From Symploca sp. SIO2E9 (lineage in GTDB: Bacteria; Cyanobacteriota; Cyanobacteriia; Cyanobacteriales; Coleofasciculaceae): DNA of 51,234 nt. Below are positions 1-7,046 of the stretch, in pieces. The stretch spans positions 1 through 51,234 of the forward strand of contig JAAHGS010000035.1 of the NCBI GenBank assembly GCA_010692645.1, given 5' to 3'. The position numbers and the translations under genes were made by a program. The notes under the pieces are model-generated. The model saw only the letters and a program-made list of their open reading frames with translations, ran no database searches and was not told the DNA's origin. The number at the start of each line of letters is the position of its first letter. Position 1 is the first letter of the stretch.

Positions 1-54
1 GGGGGGGGGAGGGGGAGAGGGGGGGATTAAGTTGAGGAATACTTCGATACTCCC

Positions 55-1539
55 TCACTCTTCGACTAATATTGGGTCTAAAACTCCACTGTTTATAGGG
101 TTTGACTGGGGTGAACGAAATTTTGCGTGGGATTTGAATTCTCCGCGTCTGGGCGTCTGGGCGTCTGGGCGTCTGGGCGTCTGCTTACTCCTTGCCCCAC
201 TCTTTTTTTCGTTCACCCGTTTTACTGTTGGATTGAAGTCTGAATTTCTATCCCCACTATTACCCTCCTCTCTTGCAATTGGTATAGCCTGCCAACAGCC
301 AGCCAGCGCCGCGCCTAATAAGACAATCAATGCTGGAAAATAGACGAACTGAAAGCGCGGTGCCAGGGTTAAATCCATAGCTAGACCATAGGTAAAGACA
401 CCAAATAAGGCAATTGCACCGAGTAAGTACTCAACCAAAATTTGGGTAGCTAAACCGGTATCTGGATTTTGCTGCTGGTATTTGAGACCAGAGCTAAGAC
501 TTGGCAAAGTCCAGAGTAAAAACAATAAGCTCACGATACCAGAAATAATTACGACCGCTAGCGGAATAGTTGTCACTGCCGATGGCAGCATTAGCCAGCT
601 ACTAATTGCCCATAACAGAAATCGCCCTATTGGTGCCAACCAATCAATTCTGGGATTACCGTCGTAGATCCAGTTAGTTGGGACACTGCCATGAATAGCT
701 TGTAAAGCAGGCAACCATACTAAACAGCCAATACTTGTGCCCACAACCACGGCATAAATTCGCTGCCAATGGGGTTGCAGTAGTGCTTTTAAGTCTTGGG
801 CAGTTTGTCTCCAAGCTTGCCCTAGTAAAACTAAGGCTTGGGCACCGAGGGTAAGGACGAAAAAGTAATGGGTGGCGATACCTAAACAATTTACCGCTAC
901 CCAAATTAATCCTACGGATATCGGTAGAGTTTTTTGACGGTAGATATTTTTAACAGCTTTTACTAGACAGCAGAGGGAAGCGATAACCAGCAAAACTGCC
1001 AGGGTATAGTGACGCGCCTCTTGTGCTAGGAAAACTCCGAAGGGCGAGACTGCCATCATCGCGGCGGCTAGCTGAGATATTAATAGGGAACGGAAAGCTA
1101 GATAACTAAGACCAAAAACTGCTGGAATTGAAACTATTCCGAATACAGTAGAGAGCGATCGCGCTGCTGAGATTGAGACTAGTCCTGCTTCTGATGGGAA
1201 TAGTTTCATCCAGAGGTGCGCTAGGGCGAAATAGACGGGAGGATGGGTACTTTCTGTAAATAGGTGATCCACTACAGCGCTAATTCCTGCTTTCGGTAGA
1301 GTTTGAAGCGGCTGTAGAAGTATGTCTGAATCAATTAACTGATTGAGGGGTACGTTGCGAAAACTATTTCCTAGGCTAAAAACCATGGTGGCGAACTCGT
1401 CAGTCCAAGGGGGTAGGGATGCCAAGTTGCTTAAGCGCAAGATTGTGCCAAGGAATAGCCAGATTAGGAATAGTAGTAGATGAGTTGAACGAAATGGAAT
1501 TAGAGTCTTTGACTTGTAAGGACTCGACAGGTAAGACAT
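55..1539 (-). CDS. GT39-family (dolichyl-phosphate-mannose-like) membrane glycosyltransferase, C-terminally truncated
   Basis: Polytopic inner-membrane protein of 494 residues as read. After an N-terminal membrane segment (residues 20-37) comes the loop PPWTDEFATMVFSLGNSF, whose acidic pair matches the first-loop catalytic region of GT39/ArnT-like transferases that use lipid-linked sugars; about ten further hydrophobic segments run to residue 415 (FVYFPALIVLLGAALAGCW). Family members from cyanobacteria continue with more membrane segments. Here residues 441-477 (RVNEKK to RSPQ, Arg/Lys-rich) are encoded by a 110-bp inserted repeat element and the last 17 residues are read in a shifted frame. 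With the element and one target copy removed (119 bp, 2 modulo 3) the original frame reads NPTVKPYKQWSF and stays open to the window edge. Probably a damaged gene. The family call is confident; the sugar substrate is unknown. Confidence 0.75.
   Translation of the reverse strand: MSYLSSPYKSKTLIPFRSTHLLLFLIWLFLGTILRLSNLASLPPWTDEFATMVFSLGNSFRNVPLNQLIDSDILLQPLQTLPKAGISAVVDHLFTESTHPPVYFALAHLWMKLFPSEAGLVSISAARSLSTVFGIVSIPAVFGLSYLAFRSLLISQLAAAMMAVSPFGVFLAQEARHYTLAVLLVIASLCCLVKAVKNIYRQKTLPISVGLIWVAVNCLGIATHYFFVLTLGAQALVLLGQAWRQTAQDLKALLQPHWQRIYAVVVGTSIGCLVWLPALQAIHGSVPTNWIYDGNPRIDWLAPIGRFLLWAISSWLMLPSAVTTIPLAVVIISGIVSLLFLLWTLPSLSSGLKYQQQNPDTGLATQILVEYLLGAIALFGVFTYGLAMDLTLAPRFQFVYFPALIVLLGAALAGCWQAIPIAREEGNSGDRNSDFNPTVKRVNEKKSGARSKQTPRRPDAQTPRRGEFKSHAKFRSPQSNPINSGVLDPILVEE
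109..218 (+). mobile_element. MITE copy 1 (110 bp), inserted in the glycosyltransferase gene
   Basis: Begins GGGTGAACGAAA and ends TTTCGTTCACCC, a perfect 12-bp terminal inverted repeat. Flanked by GTTTGACTG (100-108) and GTTTTACTG (219-227), a 9-bp target duplication with one mismatch. The interior holds five GCGTCT cores spaced 8 bp apart (145-182). No coding capacity for a transposase, so it must be mobilised in trans. Same family as 6884-6988 and 48637-48723. Confidence 0.8.
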
Positions 1540-1839
1540 AGGATAGTGAGATCAGATTTAGCTATCTTCTCACTGGGGTTGATTTTAAGTAATAGGTAAT
1601 AAGTAATAAGTAATAAGTGATAATAAAATATCTTTTACTTTTCAGACTGTAATTGCTATTGTTTTACTGTCAAGCCCTACTGTATCACTAGCTGTTGGGC
1701 TTCTCTGAGATTGTTTTGAACTGTGATATTGTTACTGTCGATGGCAATAGTAATGTTTGTTTCAGCAATTGCTTCTTTTAGTTTAGCGATCGCTATTAGG
1801 ATTCAACCTCAACTGAAGACAAACTGCTGCTTTTCCAGT
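1540..1839. other. Intergenic stretch with heptamer repeats and a possible gene remnant
   Basis: A tract of AATAAGT heptamers lies at 1586-1618. On the minus strand from about 1800 to 1677 a short open frame (ILIAIAKLKEAIAETNI... ending at TAG) looks protein-like and has a GCGATCGC site, but has no start and no recognisable family; I read it as a possible 3' gene remnant. Nothing else is supported. Confidence 0.35.
1586..1618. repeat. Heptamer tandem repeat (AATAAGT)
   Basis: About four and a half units of TAATAAG/AATAAGT, one with a G substitution. Short heptameric tandem repeats of this kind are common in filamentous cyanobacteria. Further tracts are at 3986-4021 and 20974-20990. Confidence 0.8.
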
Positions 1840-2445
1840 TTATGTTGGCATAACGTCGTCGAGTCGCAGTTGTAAATTTGGAAACAGGTAAGAAGCAATA
1901 GCGTCTCCCAAGCGATATTGTCGCTGCTGGTACATACCATTAACTAACTGACAGATGGTGAAAGTAGGTTGTTTGGGATTACCGATAAATTGCAAACCAC
2001 CTAAACCCCGAAAATCCACAATCCAATATTCTGGGATATTCAAGAAGGCGTATTCTTCCACTTTTCTGGCATAATCATCTTGCCAGTTGGTGCTGACTAC
2101 TTCCGCAACAAGCTTAATAGTACTCCCCTTACAAATCAATGGTTCTTTTTGCCAAAGAGGTTCTTTACTAAGTTCTGCTTGATCTAAAACAACTACATCA
2201 GGACGGAGTGCTGTAGCTTCAGCATATAGTGGTTTGATCAAACAAGTTTTTGGAATTAACCAGTTTAAATTAGCACGAAAAATTTCGACATAAATTCTAC
2301 CAGCAATACTCCCAGCAACAGCTTCATGAGGACCAGTAGGTTCCATGTCTCTAACTTCTCCATCAATTAGTTCATAGCGTGTATTATCCCTATATTGGGC
2401 AATAAACTCCTCAAAGCTAAGTTGTTTGGATGAAGTGTAGACCAT
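1840..2445 (-). CDS. Uma2 family (DUF820) PD-(D/E)XK nuclease-like protein
   Basis: 201 residues, the usual size for this family, which is massively expanded in cyanobacteria. The N-terminus has the typical FEEFIAQYRDNTRYELIDGEVRDM motif; the nuclease-like core shows RPDVVVLD and LVAEVVS followed by the YARKVEEYAFLNIPEYWIVD helix-strand, which together carry the Asp, Glu and Lys positions of the PD-(D/E)XK fold. The natural substrate of Uma2 proteins is not established. It sits alone, divergent from cbiD with only 42 bp between the two starts, so the two promoters must overlap. Family call is confident. Confidence 0.9.
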   Translation of the reverse strand: MVYTSSKQLSFEEFIAQYRDNTRYELIDGEVRDMEPTGPHEAVAGSIAGRIYVEIFRANLNWLIPKTCLIKPLYAEATALRPDVVVLDQAELSKEPLWQKEPLICKGSTIKLVAEVVSTNWQDDYARKVEEYAFLNIPEYWIVDFRGLGGLQFIGNPKQPTFTICQLVNGMYQQRQYRLGDAIASYLFPNLQLRLDDVMPT

Positions 2446-2487
2446 AGTTCCTGTTTTAACGGAAGATAACTTAATTATAGGTTTCGT

Positions 2488-3591
2488 ATGGATTTACCAA
2501 TGGCACGTACAGGTTACACACTCCCAGTTTTCGCCGTTGCTGCTGCCAAAATGGCATTACTTCATTTGCTAGAGGGCAGAAACTCTAAGCTTTCAGTTAC
2601 TGTTGATTTGCTGACGACAGAAGCAGATATTCCCATCTACCAAGTAGCGGCAATGGAAGCTACTAGTGCTTTAGCAATTACTTTGAGTGACCCTGGAGAT
2701 AACTTAGACTTGACCAGAAATACTCCCATTTGGGCATGGGTAAAATTGTCTGAATACCAAAGGCAGGCTTTAGTCTTAGAAGCAGGAGCAGGATTAGGAA
2801 AAACTACGACTGGAGAACCTGCCATTTATCAATATGCCCGTCGCCTTTTTGAAGCTAATCTCTTGCCTCTAATCCCGACTGGGCAAACAGCAACTGTGTT
2901 TATTATCCTTCCAGAAGGTCGTCAACTGGCCCAGCGTACCTCAAATGAAGCCTTTGGTATTTTAGAAGGTTTGGCTTTGCTAGGAACCAGTGGTATCTCT
3001 CAACCGCTTTCTGCTGCTGACCATCTAGAAGAATTTCGCGCTATCTTGCAAGATAAGGTAAAAAGCTCTCCTAATTTAGTGTTTTGTCTCGGCAGTAATG
3101 GTCAGCAGGTAGCTCAACGCTTATCTATACCAGAACAAGTAATTGTGTCCACAGGCAACTGGATTGGGGCGCTGCTAGTAGAAGCTGGGCTTAATCAGGC
3201 TCAATCAGTCCTGTTAATTGGGTATCAGGGCAAACTGATTAAGCTCGCTGCTGGTATCTTTAACACTTCTAGCCATATAGCTGACGCCAAATTAGAAATT
3301 ATCAGTGCTGCTGTTATTCAGGTTGGCGGTAATTTACAAACAGCCCAAGCTGTACTTGAGGCAAAAACAGCCGATGCGGCTTACAAGCATTTGCTCGGAA
3401 TTGGACTAGCTGAATCTGTATTTGCAGCTTTAGCTGAAAAAATTAGTCACAAAGCTCAGGATTATGTAGGAAAATATGCAGGCGTATCGATTAAGGTAGG
3501 TACAGTTTTATTTGACCGCAAGGGCAAGGTAATCAGTCAAGATGCTACAGCTTTGTCGCTTATCAACAGTACCAAAAGTCTCAAACAATGA
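2488..3591 (+). CDS. cbiD: Cobalt-precorrin-5B (C1)-methyltransferase
   Basis: CbiD acts in the anaerobic (early-cobalt) route to cobalamin, methylating C1 of cobalt-precorrin-5B with S-adenosylmethionine. The 367-residue length fits the family. The signature N-terminus ARTGYTLPVFAVAAAKMAL is present, followed by the GAGLGKTTTGEPAI region and the C-terminal half with QVIVSTGNWIGALLVEAGL. The ATG at 2500 (MARTGYTLP) matches the usual family start better than 2488; neither has a strong Shine-Dalgarno. It is separated from the other cobalamin gene in the window, cobO, by 2.5 kb, so they are not one operon. Recognised by family memory of the N-terminal motif. Confidence 0.9.
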   Translation: MDLPMARTGYTLPVFAVAAAKMALLHLLEGRNSKLSVTVDLLTTEADIPIYQVAAMEATSALAITLSDPGDNLDLTRNTPIWAWVKLSEYQRQALVLEAGAGLGKTTTGEPAIYQYARRLFEANLLPLIPTGQTATVFIILPEGRQLAQRTSNEAFGILEGLALLGTSGISQPLSAADHLEEFRAILQDKVKSSPNLVFCLGSNGQQVAQRLSIPEQVIVSTGNWIGALLVEAGLNQAQSVLLIGYQGKLIKLAAGIFNTSSHIADAKLEIISAAVIQVGGNLQTAQAVLEAKTADAAYKHLLGIGLAESVFAALAEKISHKAQDYVGKYAGVSIKVGTVLFDRKGKVISQDATALSLINSTKSLKQ

Positions 3592-3617
3592 TTGTAGTAG
3601 GATTGTAGTTAGCAGCT

Positions 3618-3884
3618 ATGGCTTCTGGGATTTACGCGATCGCCCATATTGGTAATCTAAGATTATACGTTTGCGATGCTAGCAAAATTAAACAGAAATG
3701 GCCCCAACTGTTGACTCAATTCAATAGTGGCAACTATCCTCACGCCTTGCTACAACAGGCGTGGAATGACCAAGGAGGCAAGCGCCGCTTTAGCTTCCAT
3801 ACCTATAAAGATATTGCTGATGATACTGAGATTATCAATATTGAACAGCTTGCTCAAGACAGGAGGCAAGCTCAAGATGGTTAA
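3618..3884 (+). CDS. Degenerate GIY-YIG-like small protein
   Basis: 88 residues, 26 bp after cbiD and probably co-transcribed. The pattern GIYAIAHIGNLRLYVC, then KIKQKWPQLLTQFNSGNYPHALLQQAWN and FSFHTYKDI, aligns by eye along the whole GIY-YIG nuclease core (strand, second Tyr motif, helix with LQxAWN, third strand). However the YVG/YIG glycine is Cys at residue 19, the catalytic Arg position of the EKRW helix reads KQKW, and no clear metal-binding Glu follows. So it has the fold signature but probably not the nuclease activity. The family assignment is inference. Confidence 0.6.
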   Translation: MASGIYAIAHIGNLRLYVCDASKIKQKWPQLLTQFNSGNYPHALLQQAWNDQGGKRRFSFHTYKDIADDTEIINIEQLAQDRRQAQDG

Positions 3885-4021
3885 GCGTCAATAAGGTAGG
3901 GAATCGGGAATCGGAGCCAGGAGGATGAGGAATGCGGACTGAACTTATTCAAAACCAAATAAGCAATGTAGCAACAAAAACATTTCTTACTTATTACTTA
4001 TTACTTATTACTTATTACTTA
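3885..4021. repeat. Heptamer repeat tract supplying the stop codon of the downstream minus-strand gene
   Basis: At 3986-4021 about five TTACTTA heptamers run through the 3' end of the EamA permease gene. Read on that gene's strand they encode its final Ser-Asn-Lys and the TAA stop. The preceding bases (3885-3985) show an AGGAAT-rich low-complexity stretch and nothing else. Confidence 0.7.
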
Positions 4022-5747
4022 GGGCACGAGCTTGACGGCGCAACTGTTCAAAACTCAGGGTGGCACATCCCAAGCTAACTAATAGCATCCCCAAGATTTG
4101 CTCTCCAGACATTGCTCTTGCCATCATTGCCCATGCTAAAAATGCTGTTAACCCTGGTACTGCTGCTCCCAGAATCGACGCTCTAGATTCACCGATCATT
4201 CTGATGCCAAGATTGTTAAGTATAGAATGTGTGAGTGTAGTTATTCCCAAAACTAGACTCAGTGGTATCAAATACCGCCAATCCATGATTTTTGAGATGG
4301 TGAAACCCCAGGATTCTGGTAATGGCAACACCAAACTGAGAGTAGAAAAGACCAGGATAATCACACAATTAATCCAGCCGAAAGGGATGATATTTAGTTT
4401 TCTACTAATATTTGGCATCAGGATTAAAGACAAAGGGAAGGCAATAGCGGAGCCAACAGCAGCGGCAACACCTAGCCCAGAAAGAGTGCTCCCTCCAAAA
4501 GCACTGATGGTAACTCCTGCCACCAAGCCCAAGATGACGAGGCTGCGCAATAAATTGGGACGAGCGCCAAATCTTACCCAAATCCACACTAAGGTAACTA
4601 GTGGATATATAAAGAAAATGGTCATAGCCACCCCTGGTGAAATTGAAGCCAAAGCCAAATAAATTAGTACTTGTGACAAAAACCATAACCAGCCACTGCC
4701 AATAAACCTACCCCAGCTTAACCAGTTATTTAATTGAGCAAACTCTGTGAGTTCTCGCGGCATTGATGGATAGAGTCGAGTCCCCACAATTGCCATCAAC
4801 GGCACCACCAACAGCATCTTTAGCCACAGGACAAATACGACATTGCCTACCCCCAAACTCAGAAATTCTCCCCATTCCCAGTTCCCAAACAGCAGGGAGT
4901 GGTTGAAAATTACGCTGATAACTACATACTCCAAAGACAACGTTAACCAAGACAACAAAACCAACAATAACCCAATTGGTTGTGTCCAGGCTGCTGGTAC
5001 TTGAGGTTGGGACTCTTGAAGTGTAACCACAGACTCTGGCGATTGCACAAGTGCCACTGCTGAGACTGATTGTTGAGAATGCTCAGAGATATTATCCCCA
5101 TTACTTGGTTTAGGTGAGGGATGAAGAGGCGGTGTTGCTAAAGACCTATTTGAGGTATTGTCAGGTGCAGATGACTCAGCCTCAATTGCTTCTCGGATAC
5201 GATTAACGAGTATTCTTAAGAAGGTTTCCCCTTGCTGTTCAAGAGTGTGCATCTGACCTAATTGCCGGGAAAGGGAACTTTGATAGCTGCTGAGGTCTTG
5301 TTGCAGTGTTCTAAAAGTGGTTCTGAGGGTGGAATCTAAAGAGGCAATTAATTGGTGAGCATTCTCGTTGTATTCACTTGTCTTTAAACTAGGCAATTGC
5401 TGGTGGCGGGTTTCTCCAGACAGGGTTGGTTCTAGATTAGTGACTTGGGATGAGTCTGTCAGCTGATTGAGCCGCTGGATAATCAGTTCAATTAGTTGAT
5501 TTGCCAAAGCTGGGGCAATCTGTTGGATTAACTGTTGCTGTTGGAGAATTTGCTGCTGACGCTCCTGTTGTAGATTTTCGAGTTCCTCAATCAGTAGAGA
5601 TTTTTCTTTCCTAAGTCGCTCAATATCATCAGATAAACCAACTAGAAGATGTTGCCGCAGGTTTTCAACATCCCGAGTCATAGCTCTCAAGAGAGCTTCT
5701 GCTGCTTGGGGATTTTCGACTCCAGAGTATGGCGATTGCTCGTTCAT
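4008..5747 (-). CDS. EamA/DMT-superfamily permease with a coiled-coil N-terminal extension
   Basis: From the chosen start (MNEQSPYSGVENPQAAEALL) the product has about 579 residues. Its first third is a cytosolic, Gln/Glu-rich coiled coil (ERLRKEKSLLIEELENLQQERQQQILQQQQL) followed by a low-complexity Ser/Pro linker; the C-terminal 320 residues have about ten membrane segments in two halves, the EamA layout of drug/metabolite exporters (ISPGVAMTIFFIYPLVTLVW, LGAAVPGLTAFLAWAMM). Substrate unknown. The frame is open upstream to 5882, and that extra part resembles the start of a macro domain, so I take 5747 as the true start. The last residues SNK and the stop come from a heptamer repeat. Confidence 0.75.
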   Translation of the reverse strand: MNEQSPYSGVENPQAAEALLRAMTRDVENLRQHLLVGLSDDIERLRKEKSLLIEELENLQQERQQQILQQQQLIQQIAPALANQLIELIIQRLNQLTDSSQVTNLEPTLSGETRHQQLPSLKTSEYNENAHQLIASLDSTLRTTFRTLQQDLSSYQSSLSRQLGQMHTLEQQGETFLRILVNRIREAIEAESSAPDNTSNRSLATPPLHPSPKPSNGDNISEHSQQSVSAVALVQSPESVVTLQESQPQVPAAWTQPIGLLLVLLSWLTLSLEYVVISVIFNHSLLFGNWEWGEFLSLGVGNVVFVLWLKMLLVVPLMAIVGTRLYPSMPRELTEFAQLNNWLSWGRFIGSGWLWFLSQVLIYLALASISPGVAMTIFFIYPLVTLVWIWVRFGARPNLLRSLVILGLVAGVTISAFGGSTLSGLGVAAAVGSAIAFPLSLILMPNISRKLNIIPFGWINCVIILVFSTLSLVLPLPESWGFTISKIMDWRYLIPLSLVLGITTLTHSILNNLGIRMIGESRASILGAAVPGLTAFLAWAMMARAMSGEQILGMLLVSLGCATLSFEQLRRQARALSNK

Positions 5748-5882
5748 GGTTGGAAGTATAGCAGCATTGATGATTACATCAACATATTGCTGGTTGATAT
5801 TTCCTGCAAGGACTGCTATTTTGCCTGATATCATGGAGCTTGATTTATAAATCGCTCGCGACTTGGGAAGCTCCCGTACCAA
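5748..5882 (-). pseudogene. Possible macro-domain N-terminal remnant fused in frame upstream of the permease
   Basis: The 45 codons ahead of the permease start read SGKIAVLAGNINQQYVDVII NAA (with MISGK at codon 17). This matches the first beta-strand and the GDIT..VDAIVNAAN ADP-ribose-binding motif that opens macro-domain proteins, with GNIN for GDIT and no AN-N continuation. It then runs straight into the permease start. I read it as a relic of a deleted gene; a chance match cannot be excluded by eye. Confidence 0.4.
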
Positions 5883-6041
5883 ATACCAATAGTATCAGCT
5901 AGGTAAAGCAATTGACTCATGAACTACCCCGCCTCATAGGAAGACGGGGTTTCAAAAACCCCATGCTCCGGATCGGACTTACTGAGTTTTGAACGCTTCC
6001 TAGAAGTGTAGTTGCTTCAAACTTGTTGGGATTATTCCTGG
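5883..6041. mobile_element. Likely IS200/IS605-type end remnant (hairpin)
   Basis: At 5926-5962 two competing hairpins share one arm: ACCCCG/CGGGGT (5926-5931 with 5945-5950) and GGGGTTT/AAACCCC (5946-5962). The sequence GAACTACCCCGCC followed by GACGGGGTTTC is of the type seen at ends of IS200/IS605 elements in cyanobacteria, recalled from memory. No transposase remains nearby. Confidence 0.45.
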
Positions 6042-6146
6042 ATGGAGAATGTACAGATGCCTGAAATAAGGCATAATCTGAGTACTCAAGAGCGCTTGCT
6101 TGCCGAAATGGAGCAGCCAGAGTGGAATGACTCTTGGCTAAGTTAA
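6042..6146 (+). CDS. Small open frame of 34 codons before cobO, hypothetical
   Basis: ATG at 6042 to TAA at 6144-6146, encoding MENVQMPEIRHNLSTQERLL and ending EQPEWNDSWLS. The amino-acid mix looks protein-like and acidic. It ends four bases before the cobO start. It could be a small protein, a leader or the tail of a deleted gene. No family recognised. Confidence 0.3.
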   Translation: MENVQMPEIRHNLSTQERLLAEMEQPEWNDSWLS

Positions 6147-6150
6147 ATTA

Positions 6151-6846
6151 ATGAACATCTATTCTCAAACTACCTCGAACAAACCCTTAAAATCCAATGA
6201 TGTTGCTGGTTCAGAATTTTCTGGATTGACGCCGAAGCAGTATCAACAGAAAATGCAGCGGCGCAAGGAGGTACAGGAAAAACGGGTTGCCCAAGCCTCA
6301 CAAGAAAAGGGTTTGATTATTGTTAATACAGGTAATGGCAAAGGAAAAACGACAGCAGCACTGGGCATGGTATTGCGATCGCTTGGTCATGGTTACCGAG
6401 TAGCGATAGTACAATTTATCAAAGGAGCCTGGGAACCAGCGGAGAAGGCAGCTTTCAAACACTGGACATTACCAGCACCAGGCGAAACACCTCAGTTAGA
6501 GTTCCATGCTATGGGAGAAGGCTTTACCTGGGAAACTCAAGACAGAGAGCGAGATATTGAACAAGCACAGGCAGCATGGGAAAAGGCTTTGGAATTTATC
6601 AGCAACCCTGAGTTTAGACTGGTGCTGTTGGATGAGATTAACATTGCCTTGAAACTTAACTATCTCAAGGTTGAGGATGTTCTAGCTGGAGTAGAACAAA
6701 AGCCAGCAGATTCCCATCTCATCCTTACTGGTAGAGGAGCACCGACAGCCTTGATTGAACGAGCAGATTTAGTAACAGAGATGACTTTAGTTAAGCATCC
6801 TTTCCGGGAACAAGGCGTCAAAGCACAACCAGGTATCGAATTTTGA
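6151..6846 (+). CDS. cobO: Cob(I)yrinic acid a,c-diamide adenosyltransferase
   Basis: Transfers the adenosyl group of ATP to the cobalt of reduced corrinoids, forming the Co-C bond of adenosylcobalamin; cytosolic. Of 231 residues, the first 50 are a variable cyanobacterial extension; then come the P-loop GNGKGKTT (residues 61-68, the variant of Walker A used by CobO/BtuR), the VQFIKGAW motif, EFHAMGEGFTWETQD, the Walker-B-like LVLLDEINIALK and HLILTGRGAP near the C-terminus. All key motifs are intact and the length is normal. It converges on the MscS gene, and the intergenic hairpin between them has been invaded by a MITE. Confidence 0.93.
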   Translation: MNIYSQTTSNKPLKSNDVAGSEFSGLTPKQYQQKMQRRKEVQEKRVAQASQEKGLIIVNTGNGKGKTTAALGMVLRSLGHGYRVAIVQFIKGAWEPAEKAAFKHWTLPAPGETPQLEFHAMGEGFTWETQDRERDIEQAQAAWEKALEFISNPEFRLVLLDEINIALKLNYLKVEDVLAGVEQKPADSHLILTGRGAPTALIERADLVTEMTLVKHPFREQGVKAQPGIEF

Positions 6847-6883
6847 GAAGTTCATAGTTCATTGTTGATTGTTCATTGGGGTG

Positions 6884-6988
6884 GGGTGAACGAAATTTTG
6901 CGTGGGATTTGATTTCTCCGCGTCTGGAGCGTCTGGAGCGTCTGGAGCGTCTGCTTAATTATTTCCCCACACCTTTTTTCGCTCACCC
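6884..6988 (+). mobile_element. MITE copy 2 (105 bp), inserted in an intergenic hairpin
   Basis: Starts GGGTGAACGAAA and ends TTTCGCTCACCC (one mismatch in the inverted repeat). Flanked on both sides by ATTGGGGTG (6875-6883 and 6989-6997), a perfect 9-bp target duplication. The interior shows four GCGTCT cores with 9-bp spacing. Excising the element and one duplication restores the uninterrupted stem GTTCATTGGGGTGGTATTC. Confidence 0.85.
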
Positions 6989-7028
6989 ATTGGGGTGGTA
7001 TTCCACAACTGTCGAATACCACCCCAAT
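6989..7028. terminator. Strong intergenic hairpin between convergent cobO and mscS-type gene
   Basis: Perfect 15-bp stem ATTGGGGTGGTATTC / GAATACCACCCCAAT with a 10-base loop (7004-7013). No long U-tract follows, so bidirectional termination or 3'-end protection of the two convergent messages is inferred. Before the MITE arrived the stem was 19 bp. Confidence 0.6.
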
Positions 7029-7046
7029 GAACCATGAACAAACTCC

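Noticed and set aside
4060-4662. 200-codon plus-strand frame opposite the EamA permease
   Set aside because: Antisense shadow of a clear membrane protein; Lys/Thr/Pro-rich composition without motifs.
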